The position numbers and the translations under genes were made by a program. A DNA stretch of 64,000 nucleotides from assembly GCF_040026395.1 (NCBI RefSeq), contig NZ_CP157278.1, positions 4,216,001 to 4,280,000 on the forward strand, in the 5' to 3' direction. Source of the DNA: Pedobacter lusitanus. Its GTDB lineage: Bacteria > Bacteroidota > Bacteroidia > Sphingobacteriales > Sphingobacteriaceae. The notes beneath the pieces were generated by a model. It saw only the letters and a program-made list of their open reading frames with translations, was not told the DNA's origin and searched no databases. Shown one piece after another: positions 9,629 through 17,289 of the stretch. Position 1 is the first letter of the stretch; every line of letters begins with the position of its first letter.

Positions 9629-10947
9629 TTTAATAGTGATTTTATATTTCCGTTAGATTTGATTAGTTGTATTTCGGCAATTTTGTAGTTCAGTAATGCC
9701 TGAGTATAGCTGTTTTGTGCTGATGTTAATGCATTTTCAGTGTCTAAAAGGTCTGTTAATGCCGCAAGCCCATTATTGTAGTTGTTCTGTGTGCTATTAT
9801 AGATTTCCTGAGCCAGTAAAACATTCTGACGTTGTGACTTGATCGTATTGATATTATTCTTCAACTGGATTTTTGCATTTTCATAAGCAAGGTTCAGTGT
9901 GTTTTTTGTTTGTCTGATATCCTCATTATTCTTTTTGATATCCACATCCGCCTGACGTATTCTGGAACGGGTCGCAAAACCATTGAATATAGGGATATTC
10001 AATGTCAATCCAATTGCAGAAGAGTTATAGTAGGTAGCCAGACCATGACGGGAAAGTAAATCGAATTTATCACTTAGTCCTGTTCTGGATATATTACCTG
10101 TTAAAGAAAGCTGAGGATAATATTCAGAAACATAGGCCTTACGTTGTAAACCAAGCAATTCATTCTGAATGTTTAATAACCTGATTTCCGTTCTTCCTTC
10201 TACATTAATACTGTCTGCCATTGCAGGTAGTGTTTCTACTTTGCTGAATTCGTCTGCTGGTAAGGTGATTGTTGTTGCAACCGGCATACCCATAGAATAT
10301 TTTAACTGGTTTTCTAACTGTATAACAGCATTAATAGTCTGCTCACGCTGAGTTTCCAGGTTAGTCAGGTTTACTTTGATTCTGTCTACATCAATTTTTT
10401 TAGCCAGACCATTCTTATACTGATTGGCAAGGATCTTTTCAACGACTTTAACGTTTTTGATATTGGTGTCAATGACATTTAATTGTTGTCTGCTTACCAA
10501 AACCTGGTAGTAATTATTGGCTACCATCTCAATTACCTGTTCTTCTGTGTAATCTGAATTAAGGTTGTAATAGGCTTCGCTTTTTTTTGCTGCCTGCAGG
10601 CCTGTAAAAACCTGTTGATTAAAGAGCTGCTGACTCAATTGAACTCCACCATTCACATTCCAGCTTCTGCCCATAGGAAAAGACAGACTTCCTACTACAA
10701 GCTGACCAATAATAGGGTTGTAGGTCAGATTACCACTTCCCGTGATTTGAGGAAGAGCTCTTGCTCTTATTTCCTGTGTTTTGTATTTTCCGCCGTCTAT
10801 ATCCAGTTTTGCTTTACGTGCGTTAGCGTTATTTTGTATAGCAAAATGGAGTGCATCTTTTAATGTTAACTGCTCTTGTGCACTCACGAGATTTGCAAAT
10901 AGCAGGCATAATATTAAGATGGGGATTGATTTTACTCTTTTAATCAT
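9625..10947 (-). CDS. TolC-family outer-membrane efflux protein
   Basis: 440 residues with a signal peptide (ILILCLLFANLVSAQ). It contains the two duplicated OEP (PF02321) halves, each a long amphipathic helical stretch rich in Asn, Gln and Leu, with the typical start LTLKDALHFAIQNN and the equatorial NYYQVLVSRQQLNVI. It forms the trimeric exit duct of the pump. It lies 30 nt downstream of the TetR gene and overlaps the adaptor start by 4 nt. Confidence 0.95.
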   Translation of the reverse strand: MIKRVKSIPILILCLLFANLVSAQEQLTLKDALHFAIQNNANARKAKLDIDGGKYKTQEIRARALPQITGSGNLTYNPIIGQLVVGSLSFPMGRSWNVNGGVQLSQQLFNQQVFTGLQAAKKSEAYYNLNSDYTEEQVIEMVANNYYQVLVSRQQLNVIDTNIKNVKVVEKILANQYKNGLAKKIDVDRIKVNLTNLETQREQTINAVIQLENQLKYSMGMPVATTITLPADEFSKVETLPAMADSINVEGRTEIRLLNIQNELLGLQRKAYVSEYYPQLSLTGNISRTGLSDKFDLLSRHGLATYYNSSAIGLTLNIPIFNGFATRSRIRQADVDIKKNNEDIRQTKNTLNLAYENAKIQLKNNINTIKSQRQNVLLAQEIYNSTQNNYNNGLAALTDLLDTENALTSAQNSYTQALLNYKIAEIQLIKSNGNIKSLLK

Positions 10948-10977
10948 GATTGTGGTTTTCTTGTAATAGGGCTGGTT

Positions 10978-11589
10978 TTAATTTTTTAGTCCTTTAATGA
11001 ATATTTTGGAAAGACTTATTTGTTTTTCCTTCATCAGCTTCAGTTCTTTTTTGCCTGGAAAAAGTTCTTTGTTTCCATGCATGATGCATAATGAAGTTAG
11101 ACCGGACTGGCATGATAAGTACAATTCAGCTAGTTTAGGAATATCCTCCTGAGGCGCAATTTCTTTGTTTGCCACAGCCATCTCGAATATCTTTTCGTGG
11201 AACTGGACATTTTTTTCAAGCATTTTTTCTAAATATGATTTTAATTCTACTGAGTTTAAAGAAGAATCCGGATTTCCGTTGGATAAATGCAGCATATAAT
11301 AGCGCAGGAAAAAGCGATGTTTGATTTCGACAATATTTAACAACGTAGTCTCAATGTTGGCTTCCTGTTTTAAATCGGCATATAATACGTCGAAATAATC
11401 TTTAAAAATGCGTTCAACAACGCCAAGAATTAAACTGGTTTTGTCCGGGAAATAATAATACAATGAAGGTTTAGAGACAGATAGATCTTCTGCAATCTCA
11501 TTCATTGTAGTTTTGTTGATGCCGAAATGTATAAAACGCTTTATTGCACCCTCTATAATTAGCTCCCTTTTTTTATCCGTTTCTGCCAT
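10978..11589 (-). CDS. TetR family repressor, first gene of the efflux operon
   Basis: 203 residues. The N-terminal helix-turn-helix is clear: TTMNEIAEDLSVSKPSLYYYFPDK (about residues 26-49, with the YYYF(P)DK end typical of TetR). The C-terminal ligand-binding part is all-helical. As the first gene of the efflux operon it very probably represses its own operon and is relieved by a pump substrate. A 23-bp inverted repeat at 11607-11629, beside a promoter -7 box, is the likely operator. It is a diverged paralogue of the next TetR gene upstream; both share the YYYFPDK core. Confidence 0.93.
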   Translation of the reverse strand: MAETDKKRELIIEGAIKRFIHFGINKTTMNEIAEDLSVSKPSLYYYFPDKTSLILGVVERIFKDYFDVLYADLKQEANIETTLLNIVEIKHRFFLRYYMLHLSNGNPDSSLNSVELKSYLEKMLEKNVQFHEKIFEMAVANKEIAPQEDIPKLAELYLSCQSGLTSLCIMHGNKELFPGKKELKLMKEKQISLSKIFIKGLKN

Positions 11590-11606
11590 TTTACTTTTTT
11601 ACCTTC

Positions 11607-11635
11607 TGACTTTATTATTTGTAAAGTCAAAAGTA
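11607..11635 (-). promoter_or_regulatory. candidate TetR operator and -7 box of the efflux operon
   Basis: On the + strand TGACTTTA (11607-11614), a 7-nt spacer, then TAAAGTCA (11622-11629): a perfect 8-bp inverted repeat. It overlaps CAAAAGTA (11628-11635), which on the - strand reads TACTTTTG, a match to TAnnTTTG. A dyad between the -7 box and the TetR start, 18 nt upstream of the ATG, fits autorepression of the operon. This is inference from position and symmetry. Confidence 0.5.
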
Positions 11636-11791
11636 TGGCAAGCATTTCTATTGAAGAAATTTTTCGGATAAAACAAGGTTATCTAGTGTAAAAATGACAT
11701 TATTGTGACTTTTGTGTTAGATTTTATGTCACTTTAACCATCTTTTAAGGGTTTGTTAAGCGCTGTTAAGAATAAATGGTAATTCTATGAC

Positions 11792-12400
11792 TTATTTAGA
11801 TGGTTTTAATCCGGCCAGAAAGATTTCAGCGAAACGTTTTTCTTTCAGGAAGATTAATTTAAACTGTTCTTTGCCGGGGAATATATTTTTGGCCCGGTTA
11901 AGAATATTGAAATGTATTCCGGAAACAGCTTCAACGAATATTTCTGTAGTGAAGGGGATATCCTTTATTGCGAATTCTCCCGATGAGTCACCTTTAGTGA
12001 GCAGGCCGGTAATAATCTTTAATTCAAATGCTCTGGCGCGCTGAAATTTCTCGTAAAGAGCTTCAGGCAGATCAGGGCCAATCATTTGCGTATATTCAAG
12101 GAGGTTATAGTATTTCTGAGTAAAGGCTTGTCTTTTTTGAAGTAACATCAGTATTCCCTCTGTGGCAGTAGAGGTTTTTTCTACAGACTTTACCAGATCT
12201 CTGCTGATGGTGTGCATCATATTTTCAATTACACTTACATACAGACTTAGTTTGTCAGGAAAATAATAATAAAGCAGGGCTTTTGAAAAAGCAATGTCTT
12301 TTGCAATTTCAGTCATAGTTGTTTTTGCGAGTCCGTAGTGTGCGAATCTCTTTAACGCAGCATCTATAATTAAAAGTCTTTTTCTATCTTGATTTTCCAT
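11792..12400 (-). CDS. TetR family regulator
   Basis: 202 residues from the ATG at 12400 (MENQDRKRLLIIDAALKRF). An in-frame ATG at 12475 would add 25 residues, but it overlaps the likely promoter (-7 box at 12473-12480) and the extra residues are not TetR-like. The HTH is KTTMTEIAKDIAFSKALLYYYFPDK. It has the same layout as the TetR gene at 10978. The 200-bp gap and separate operator suggest its own transcript. It is divergent from murB. It may co-regulate the efflux operon or an unlinked target. Confidence 0.9.
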   Translation of the reverse strand: MENQDRKRLLIIDAALKRFAHYGLAKTTMTEIAKDIAFSKALLYYYFPDKLSLYVSVIENMMHTISRDLVKSVEKTSTATEGILMLLQKRQAFTQKYYNLLEYTQMIGPDLPEALYEKFQRARAFELKIITGLLTKGDSSGEFAIKDIPFTTEIFVEAVSGIHFNILNRAKNIFPGKEQFKLIFLKEKRFAEIFLAGLKPSK

Positions 12401-12472
12401 TGTGAATGAGCAATGCTTTTTTTCTATTGGGGTGTCGGCTTGAATATAGGTTAGAATCGGATGTAAATTATG

Positions 12473-12480
12473 CAAATTTA
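12473..12480 (-). promoter_or_regulatory. -7 box of the second TetR gene
   Basis: CAAATTTA on the + strand reads TAAATTTG on the - strand, matching TAnnTTTG. It gives a leader of about 65 nt before the ATG at 12400 and rules against the ATG at 12475. No -33 box was identified. Confidence 0.35.
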
Positions 12481-12532
12481 TTAAATATTATAATTAACAT
12501 GTTTATTACACGGCCTAACAATTACATTTGCG

Positions 12533-12540
12533 GTAAATAA
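12533..12540 (+). promoter_or_regulatory. -7 box of murB
   Basis: TACATTTG matches TAnnTTTG and lies 14 nt before the murB ATG, giving a very short leader. A TTTG -33 box at the right distance was not found. Confidence 0.4.
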
Positions 12541-12554
12541 TTCCAATAATTCTT

Positions 12555-13571
12555 ATGCTTGTAATACAAGAAAATATCTCCCTTAAAGCTTACAATACTT
12601 TTGGCATTGACGTCAAAGCCCGTTTTTTTATTGATATTCTTACTAAAGAAGATCTGGTTGAATTGAGAAATCATGTGGTATTCAAACAGAATAAGGTACT
12701 GGTACTTGGTGGCGGAAGTAATATGCTTTTTACGGAAGATTATGATGGTCTTGTGCTTAAGATCAGTATTCCAGGTCTAACTGCAGAAGTTGCAGATGGT
12801 CAGGTTATTGTCCGGGCAGGAGCAGGTGTAGTCTGGAATGATCTGGTTAATTATTGCGTGGAAAATGGTTACGCAGGAATGGAAAATTTAAGTCTTATTC
12901 CAGGTACTGTAGGTGCATCCCCTATACAGAATATTGGTGCCTATGGTGTTGAGTTAAAAGATGTTTTTGAGTCTTGTGATGCATTTGAGCTTGCTACAGG
13001 CGAGTTTAAACAGTTCAATCATGCAGATTGTCATTTTGCTTACAGAGACAGTATTTTTAAAAATGAATTCAAAGGGCAATATATTATTACTGGTGTTGTT
13101 TTCAAATTATTCACCCGCATAAGAATCAATTCCCAGTATGGTGCTATCCAATCCCTGCTGGCAGAAAGAAGAATAACTCATCCAACTATTACGGATATTT
13201 CAAATATTGTTTCAGAGATCAGGGTAAGTAAACTGCCTGATCCTTCAACTATCGGTAACGCCGGAAGTTTCTTTAAGAATCCAATCATCGACCGTTCCAG
13301 ATTTGAGAAGTTAAAACATAATTTTCCAGAAGTGATCAGTTATCCGGCGGGAGATGATAAAGTTAAACTTGCTGCAGGATGGCTTATTGAACAATGTGGT
13401 TTTAAAGGGATAACGGAAGGGCATACCGGCACCTGGAAAAATCAAGCCCTGGTATTGGTTAACCATGGTGGAGCTACCGGTAAGGAAGTGTATAGTTTTT
13501 CAGAAAAAATTATAGACACTGTGTTCTCTAAATTTGATGTAAAGCTGGAACGCGAAGTGAATATTCTGTAA
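12555..13571 (+). CDS. murB: UDP-N-acetylenolpyruvoylglucosamine reductase
   Basis: 338 residues, the length of type I MurB (E. coli class). It reduces UDP-GlcNAc-enolpyruvate to UDP-MurNAc with NADPH and FAD in peptidoglycan synthesis. Motifs: N-terminal NTFGIDVKA; FAD-binding VLGGGSNMLF; IPGTVGASPIQNIGAYGVE; YRDSIFK; GNAGSFFKNP, whose Ser is the proton donor; and C-terminal AAGWLIEQCGFKG with NQALVLVNHG. MurB is a single essential gene in most genomes, so this is housekeeping. The neighbouring ECF sigma gene starts 191 bp later on the same strand. Confidence 0.96.
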   Translation: MLVIQENISLKAYNTFGIDVKARFFIDILTKEDLVELRNHVVFKQNKVLVLGGGSNMLFTEDYDGLVLKISIPGLTAEVADGQVIVRAGAGVVWNDLVNYCVENGYAGMENLSLIPGTVGASPIQNIGAYGVELKDVFESCDAFELATGEFKQFNHADCHFAYRDSIFKNEFKGQYIITGVVFKLFTRIRINSQYGAIQSLLAERRITHPTITDISNIVSEIRVSKLPDPSTIGNAGSFFKNPIIDRSRFEKLKHNFPEVISYPAGDDKVKLAAGWLIEQCGFKGITEGHTGTWKNQALVLVNHGGATGKEVYSFSEKIIDTVFSKFDVKLEREVNIL

Positions 13572-13604
13572 CAATTGTGTGATTTTCATGGCTATAGCTT
13601 ATTT

Positions 13605-13646
13605 TTTCATGGTTGAATAGCTAAAATAATGTGTTTAACCATGAAA
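13605..13646. repeat. 10-bp inverted repeat upstream of the ECF sigma gene
   Basis: TTTCATGGTT (13605-13614) and AACCATGAAA (13637-13646) are perfect inverted arms separated by 22 nt. A further TTTTCATGG copy lies just upstream (from about 13573). No T run follows, so it is not an obvious terminator of murB. It may be a regulatory site or leader hairpin; the function is unknown. Confidence 0.4.
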
Positions 13647-13762
13647 TAGTTTTTTGGTACATATGTTGTATAAGTGTTAATATACAAGATTAAACAAACT
13701 TGATGACGCCACTTTTAAAAGGTCTTGTTTGCTTGCTTTTTTAACCTTAAAACTTAAACACT

Positions 13763-14293
13763 ATGACAAAAAATGAATTCAACCTTCAGCTACACAACCA
13801 TTCGGTTTCCTTGCAGTCATTCGCTTTAAATTTTACTAAAGATATAGAAGATGCAAACGATCTGGTTCAGGACACGATGCTGAAAGCAGTGACCTATTAT
13901 GGCAAATTTAAAGAAGGTACAAATCTGAAAGGGTGGTTGTTTACCATCATGAAAAACACCTTTATCAATAATTACAGACGTTTGGTTAAAACAAATGCTT
14001 TAATTACTAAATCTGAGGATATCTCTTCTGCCAATCTGCATTACAGCGCCACTAAAAATACAATTGACAGTAAATTTATTATTGGGGATATCAATAAGGC
14101 CCTGGCGACTCTGCAGCCAGAATATTATGTGCCCTTCATTAAATATTTTGAAGGTTATAAGTATCATGAAATTGCGGATATGCTTGATATTCCAATTGGA
14201 ACAGTAAAAACCAGAATTCACGTGGCCCGTCAGATATTAAAGAAATATCTTAAAACGTATTCTAAAGAAATTTTGGGAACAGAGATCGTCTAA
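13763..14293 (+). CDS. ECF-type RNA polymerase sigma factor
   Basis: 176 residues. Region 2 reads FALNFTKDIEDANDLVQDTMLKA...LKGWLFTIMKNTFINNYRR, and region 4 reads LQPEYYVPFIKYFEGYKYHEIADMLDIPIGTVKTRIHVARQILKKYL. The last stretch is the sigma-4 helix-turn-helix. Region 1.1/3 are absent, as expected of ECF factors. No anti-sigma gene is adjacent, unlike the two FecR-linked sigma genes in this window. The next genes are for carotenoid ring formation, and light- or stress-linked ECF factors are known near carotenoid genes in other bacteria, but a functional link here is inference. It ends in a strong terminator, so it is not co-transcribed with the cyclase. Confidence 0.92.
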   Translation: MTKNEFNLQLHNHSVSLQSFALNFTKDIEDANDLVQDTMLKAVTYYGKFKEGTNLKGWLFTIMKNTFINNYRRLVKTNALITKSEDISSANLHYSATKNTIDSKFIIGDINKALATLQPEYYVPFIKYFEGYKYHEIADMLDIPIGTVKTRIHVARQILKKYLKTYSKEILGTEIV

Positions 14294-14314
14294 AAATCCT
14301 TTTCCCTTTTGAAG

Positions 14315-14347
14315 AAAAGCTGCTGTTTGAAAAATAGCAGCTTTTTT
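14315..14347 (+). terminator. terminator of the ECF sigma gene
   Basis: AAAAGCTGCT - GTTTGAAAAAT - AGCAGCTTTTTT: a 10-bp stem followed by a T run. Confidence 0.85.
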
Positions 14348-14396
14348 ATTTAAATAGCTCATGGAAAAAGAAAATGGTTTAATGGGATCAAAAGTA

Positions 14397-14404
14397 TATT
14401 TTTG
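14397..14404 (+). promoter_or_regulatory. -7 box of the lycopene cyclase transcript
   Basis: TATTTTTG matches TAnnTTTG, 22 nt before the ATG at 14427 and after the sigma-gene terminator. No -33 TTTG was found at the expected distance, so another sigma factor could be involved. Confidence 0.4.
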
Positions 14405-14426
14405 ACCTTCTGACTTATTCTGCTCA

Positions 14427-15104
14427 ATGAACTATACCTACTTACTCATCAACCTGGTACTTTTATTATTGCCGGTTCTATTATTTTCTATCAGGCAGTT
14501 GAATTTTACCAATAATAGTAAATTCATTGTTCTTGCTCTTTTAATCACTGTTTTTGCCTTTTCTATTCCTACGGAGTTTTTGACGCAGTTTAAAGTGATT
14601 GTATTTAATCCGCCTTTTTTAAGCGGAATGACGTTGTGGCAACTGCCGATCGAAGAATTGCTGCTGTCCTTTATTTTGCCACTGTGCGGACTGGCGGTTT
14701 ATCTTTTTCTTAATTACCGTTATCCTGATAATAATCCTGATAAATATAGTCTGGCATTTAGTAATATTATGCTGGGTATATGTATCGCTATGCTCTATTT
14801 TGGTCATAAGAAATTATATACACTGTATACGTTTTCGATATTACTGTTGTTTATCCTGTACATAGAGTATGTCAATAAGATCAGATTTATGTATCGGTTT
14901 TACAGAGCATTTCTGGTTACTTTAATTCCATTTTATGTGGTTTATGGTTTACTGACCAATCTTCCTGTGTTGCAGTATACCAGTAGTGAAACATTAAACT
15001 TTAGTCAGTTTAATATTCCTTTTGAAGCACCTTTTTATTTTATGGGAATGTTATTGCTGAGTGTTTATCTTTTTGAGTTTTTTAAATTAAGATCGCAACG
15101 CTGA
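14427..15104 (+). CDS. lycopene cyclase domain protein (CrtYcd type)
   Basis: 225 residues with about six to seven membrane helices arranged as two similar halves. Each half carries the short acidic motif of the heterodimeric-type lycopene cyclases: LPIEELLLSFILP (about residues 73-85), a PxEE site, and IPFEAPFYFMG (about 198-208), a PxE site. These enzymes put the beta-ionone rings on lycopene to give beta-carotene; in Actinobacteria the halves are separate (CrtYc/CrtYd), here they are fused. The phytoene synthase and desaturase genes that would supply lycopene are not in this window. Its stop overlaps the start of the cytochrome b5-like gene by 1 nt (TGATG), so the two are translationally coupled. 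Confidence 0.85.
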   Translation: MNYTYLLINLVLLLLPVLLFSIRQLNFTNNSKFIVLALLITVFAFSIPTEFLTQFKVIVFNPPFLSGMTLWQLPIEELLLSFILPLCGLAVYLFLNYRYPDNNPDKYSLAFSNIMLGICIAMLYFGHKKLYTLYTFSILLLFILYIEYVNKIRFMYRFYRAFLVTLIPFYVVYGLLTNLPVLQYTSSETLNFSQFNIPFEAPFYFMGMLLLSVYLFEFFKLRSQR

Positions 15105-15343
15105 TGAACGAATTACCAGAATTCACCAGGCAGCAGCTGGCCTTAAGAAACGGACAGGATAAACCACAGATCTGGGTTGCTTATCTCGGATTGATTTATG
15201 ATGTGGGAGAAAGCCGGTTATGGAAAAACGGAAAACATTATGAACATTGGGCAGGGCAGGATCTGACCGATGAGCTGGCAGATGCGCCACATTCTGAAAC
15301 TGTATTTGAAAAATTTACTGCAATAGGCAGATTAAAAAGTTAA
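15104..15343 (+). CDS. cytochrome b5-like heme-binding protein
   Basis: 79 residues. LPEFTRQQLALRNGQ, IWVAYLGLIYDVGES, KHYEHWAGQDLTDELADAPHSETVFEKF fit the minimal cytochrome b5 fold of the predicted heme/steroid-binding family; the two His residues in KHYEHW and DAPHSE are candidate heme ligands. There is no membrane helix. It is coupled to the lycopene cyclase gene. A role as electron donor to a carotenoid hydroxylase or ketolase is an inference from that pairing. A strong terminator follows. Confidence 0.82.
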   Translation: MNELPEFTRQQLALRNGQDKPQIWVAYLGLIYDVGESRLWKNGKHYEHWAGQDLTDELADAPHSETVFEKFTAIGRLKS

Positions 15344-15350
15344 AAAAAAA

Positions 15351-15377
15351 GCATCAGCCTTAAGGCTGATGCTTTTT
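15351..15377. terminator. bidirectional terminator between the cytochrome b5-like and PfkB genes
   Basis: GCATCAGCC - TTAA - GGCTGATGC, a 9-bp perfect stem flanked by A9 and T6 tracts, between two convergent genes. Confidence 0.9.
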
Positions 15378-15414
15378 TGATTGATAGCAACCTGTTTGAG
15401 TAAACAACAGGTAC

Positions 15415-16338
15415 TTATGCTTCAGTAAGTGTGAATGCACTAAGGTTTACAAACTGCTGGATACGATCGGCAACCTCTGTTTCAGTCAGATTAACAATTT
15501 TTTCTGTACCAAATTTTTCAACACAGAAAGATGCTAAAGCAGAACCATAGACAATTGCATTTTTCATATTATCAAAGTTGATTGTGCCAACTTTTGCCAG
15601 ATAACCAATAAAACCACCTGCAAAAGTATCTCCCGCACCTGTAGGATCAAATACATCTGCCAATGGCAGAGCAGGAGTAGAGAATACTTTATCCTCATGG
15701 AAAAGTAATGCACCATGTTCGCCTTTTTTAATGATCAGGTATTTAGGGCCCATAGCCAATATCTTTTTAGCAGCTTTAACCAGTGAGTATTCACCAGAAA
15801 GCTGACGTGCTTCTTCATCATTGATAGTTAACACGTCTATCATTTTCAGTGTTTCCAGTAAATCATCCAGAGCGATGTCCATCCAGAAGTTCATGGTGTC
15901 CAGAACAATTAGTTTAGGCCTGTTTTTAAGACGTTTGATGACTGTTTGCTGTACCTGTGGTGAGAGATTACCTAACATCAGGTATTCGCAGTCCTGGTAG
16001 CTTTCAGGAATAATCGGATCGAAATCTCCCAGTACATTCAATTCAGTAACTAAAGTATCTCTGCTGTTCATATCATTGTGATATTTTCCAGACCAGAAGA
16101 ATGACTTTTCACCTGCTTTTATCTGCAGTCCTTCAGTATCAATACCATGATTTGTAAAAGTATCAATGTCTTTTTTATGGAAGTCATCACCCACAACTCC
16201 GACTATTTTCACCTTCTTATAGAAGTAAGATGCAGCTAAACTTGCATAAGTTGCAGCTCCACCCACTATTTTATCGGTCTTTCCGAAGGGAGTTTCAATT
16301 GCATCAAATGCTACAGATCCTATGATTATCAGGCTCAT
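15415..16338 (-). CDS. PfkB family carbohydrate/nucleoside kinase
   Basis: 307 residues of ribokinase fold. The N-terminal GGAATYASLAAS (26-37) is PfkB signature 1, and DPTGAGDTFAGG (231-242) is signature 2 with the catalytic base Asp237. The middle has NDEEARQLSG, common in sugar kinases of this family. The enzyme phosphorylates a sugar or nucleoside with ATP in the cytosol; ribokinase, adenosine kinase and fructokinase activities cannot be told apart by eye. It is alone on its strand, convergent with the carotenoid genes. The upstream region up to the tRNA genes shows no obvious promoter box. Confidence 0.9.
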   Translation of the reverse strand: MSLIIIGSVAFDAIETPFGKTDKIVGGAATYASLAASYFYKKVKIVGVVGDDFHKKDIDTFTNHGIDTEGLQIKAGEKSFFWSGKYHNDMNSRDTLVTELNVLGDFDPIIPESYQDCEYLMLGNLSPQVQQTVIKRLKNRPKLIVLDTMNFWMDIALDDLLETLKMIDVLTINDEEARQLSGEYSLVKAAKKILAMGPKYLIIKKGEHGALLFHEDKVFSTPALPLADVFDPTGAGDTFAGGFIGYLAKVGTINFDNMKNAIVYGSALASFCVEKFGTEKIVNLTETEVADRIQQFVNLSAFTLTEA

Positions 16339-16482
16339 ATGTTTTATTTTAATTTTTTTTGAAAAATATTGTCTACAAATATTGCATAAATAATTTAAAA
16401 GCCCTAATATTGCATTCCCAAAACGAACGAAGCTTTATGTTGTTTATTAAAGCAGAAAGTCGTTTTCGGATAACCAGAGTAC

Positions 16483-16556
16483 TCCTTCTTAGCTCAGCTG
16501 GTTAGAGCATCTGACTGTTAATCAGAGGGTCGCTGGTTCGAGCCCAGCAGAGGGAG
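16483..16556 (+). tRNA. tRNA-Asn (GTT)
   Basis: 74 nt that fold as a cloverleaf: acceptor TCCTTCT/AGAGGGA, D-arm GCTC/GAGC, anticodon stem TCTGA/TCAGA with loop CTGTTAA (anticodon GTT, Asn), T-arm GCTGG/CCAGC with TTCGAGC loop, discriminator G. CCA is not fully encoded. It is identical to the copy at 16676. Confidence 0.97.
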
Positions 16557-16562
16557 CAGATT

Positions 16563-16596
16563 AAAAGTCTTTCGACATCACGTTGAAAGACTTTTT
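16563..16596 (+). terminator. terminator after the first tRNA-Asn
   Basis: AAGTCTTTCGA - CATCACG - TTGAAAGACTT followed by T residues, 7 nt after the tRNA. Confidence 0.8.
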
Positions 16597-16675
16597 CTGT
16601 TAAAGTAGAGGGCATTGCCTTTTATTTACGCTTTACCTTTTTAAAAAGAGCGTTATTTTTTTTAAAAACCAGCAC

Positions 16676-16749
16676 TCCTTCTTAGCTCAGCTGGTTAGAG
16701 CATCTGACTGTTAATCAGAGGGTCGCTGGTTCGAGCCCAGCAGAGGGAG
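16676..16749 (+). tRNA. tRNA-Asn (GTT), second identical copy
   Basis: The sequence is identical to the gene at 16483, with the same anticodon loop CTGTTAA. It starts 193 bp downstream of the first copy's start. Each copy has its own terminator, so they are probably transcribed separately. Confidence 0.97.
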
Positions 16750-16777
16750 CAAAGATTTTCAAGACCGAAAATCGCAT

Positions 16778-16813
16778 AAAACCCCCATTTCTAGTGATAG
16801 AATGGGGGTTTTT
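16778..16813 (+). terminator. terminator after the second tRNA-Asn
   Basis: AAAACCCCCATTTCTA - GTGA - TAGAATGGGGGTTTTT: a long, G/C-closed stem with a T run. Confidence 0.9.
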
Positions 16814-17032
16814 CATTTCAAATCAGGATTCTCCTGACTCCTGACAATTTTTTTATCACTGGTTTCCTTTTTTTCATTATATCCTCAGGGAATTTAGCCA
16901 GTTAAGTAATAATCATAAAAATTAGCTAGATTCGCTACCTAAGATAAACGGATAAAGAAGGCATATCATAAAGCTGCGAACCGTTACCTCCAAAAAAACA
17001 AATTCCTGAAAATAAACAATGCATAGTGATTA

Positions 17033-17182
17033 ATGGATAAGATTAATTTATTAGATACAATTGCTGTAATAACCATATTAATCTCATTATTTCTATCCTT
17101 GTTTTTGATAACAGTCAAAACAGAACATAAATTAAGTAATCATCTTTTTGTTTTTTTTATGGTGTTAACTGAATCTCTTTAG
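17033..17182 (+). pseudogene. short ORF resembling the N-terminus of a membrane AraC-type regulator
   Basis: A 49-codon ORF from ATG 17033 to TAG 17182. The product begins MDKINLLDTIAV, has one strong membrane helix (LISLFLSLFLITV), then KTEHKLSNHLFVFFMVLTESL and stops. From memory of the family, this helix-K-N-L-N-LF-FF-LT pattern is how Bacteroidetes AraC-family regulators with a seven-helix membrane sensor begin. No continuation in any frame was found downstream, where a secreted-protein gene starts at 17290. It therefore looks like a decayed or amputated regulator. A genuine single-helix small protein is the alternative. The rest of the 16814-17289 gap (no gene over about 50 codons) holds nothing else I can name. 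Confidence 0.45.
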
Positions 17183-17289
17183 TTTGAAACAATAGAAACT
17201 ATATTTATATCTTAGTCATTCTTAAACAATGCGATTTATTGACAGCATATTTGAGAAAAGCAATATCAATTATTCGTAAAATATTCATT

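Noticed and set aside
16778..16813. Hairpin after the second tRNA as a riboswitch
   Set aside because: It is a simple stem with a T run and no downstream gene within 200 bp; terminator is the plain reading.
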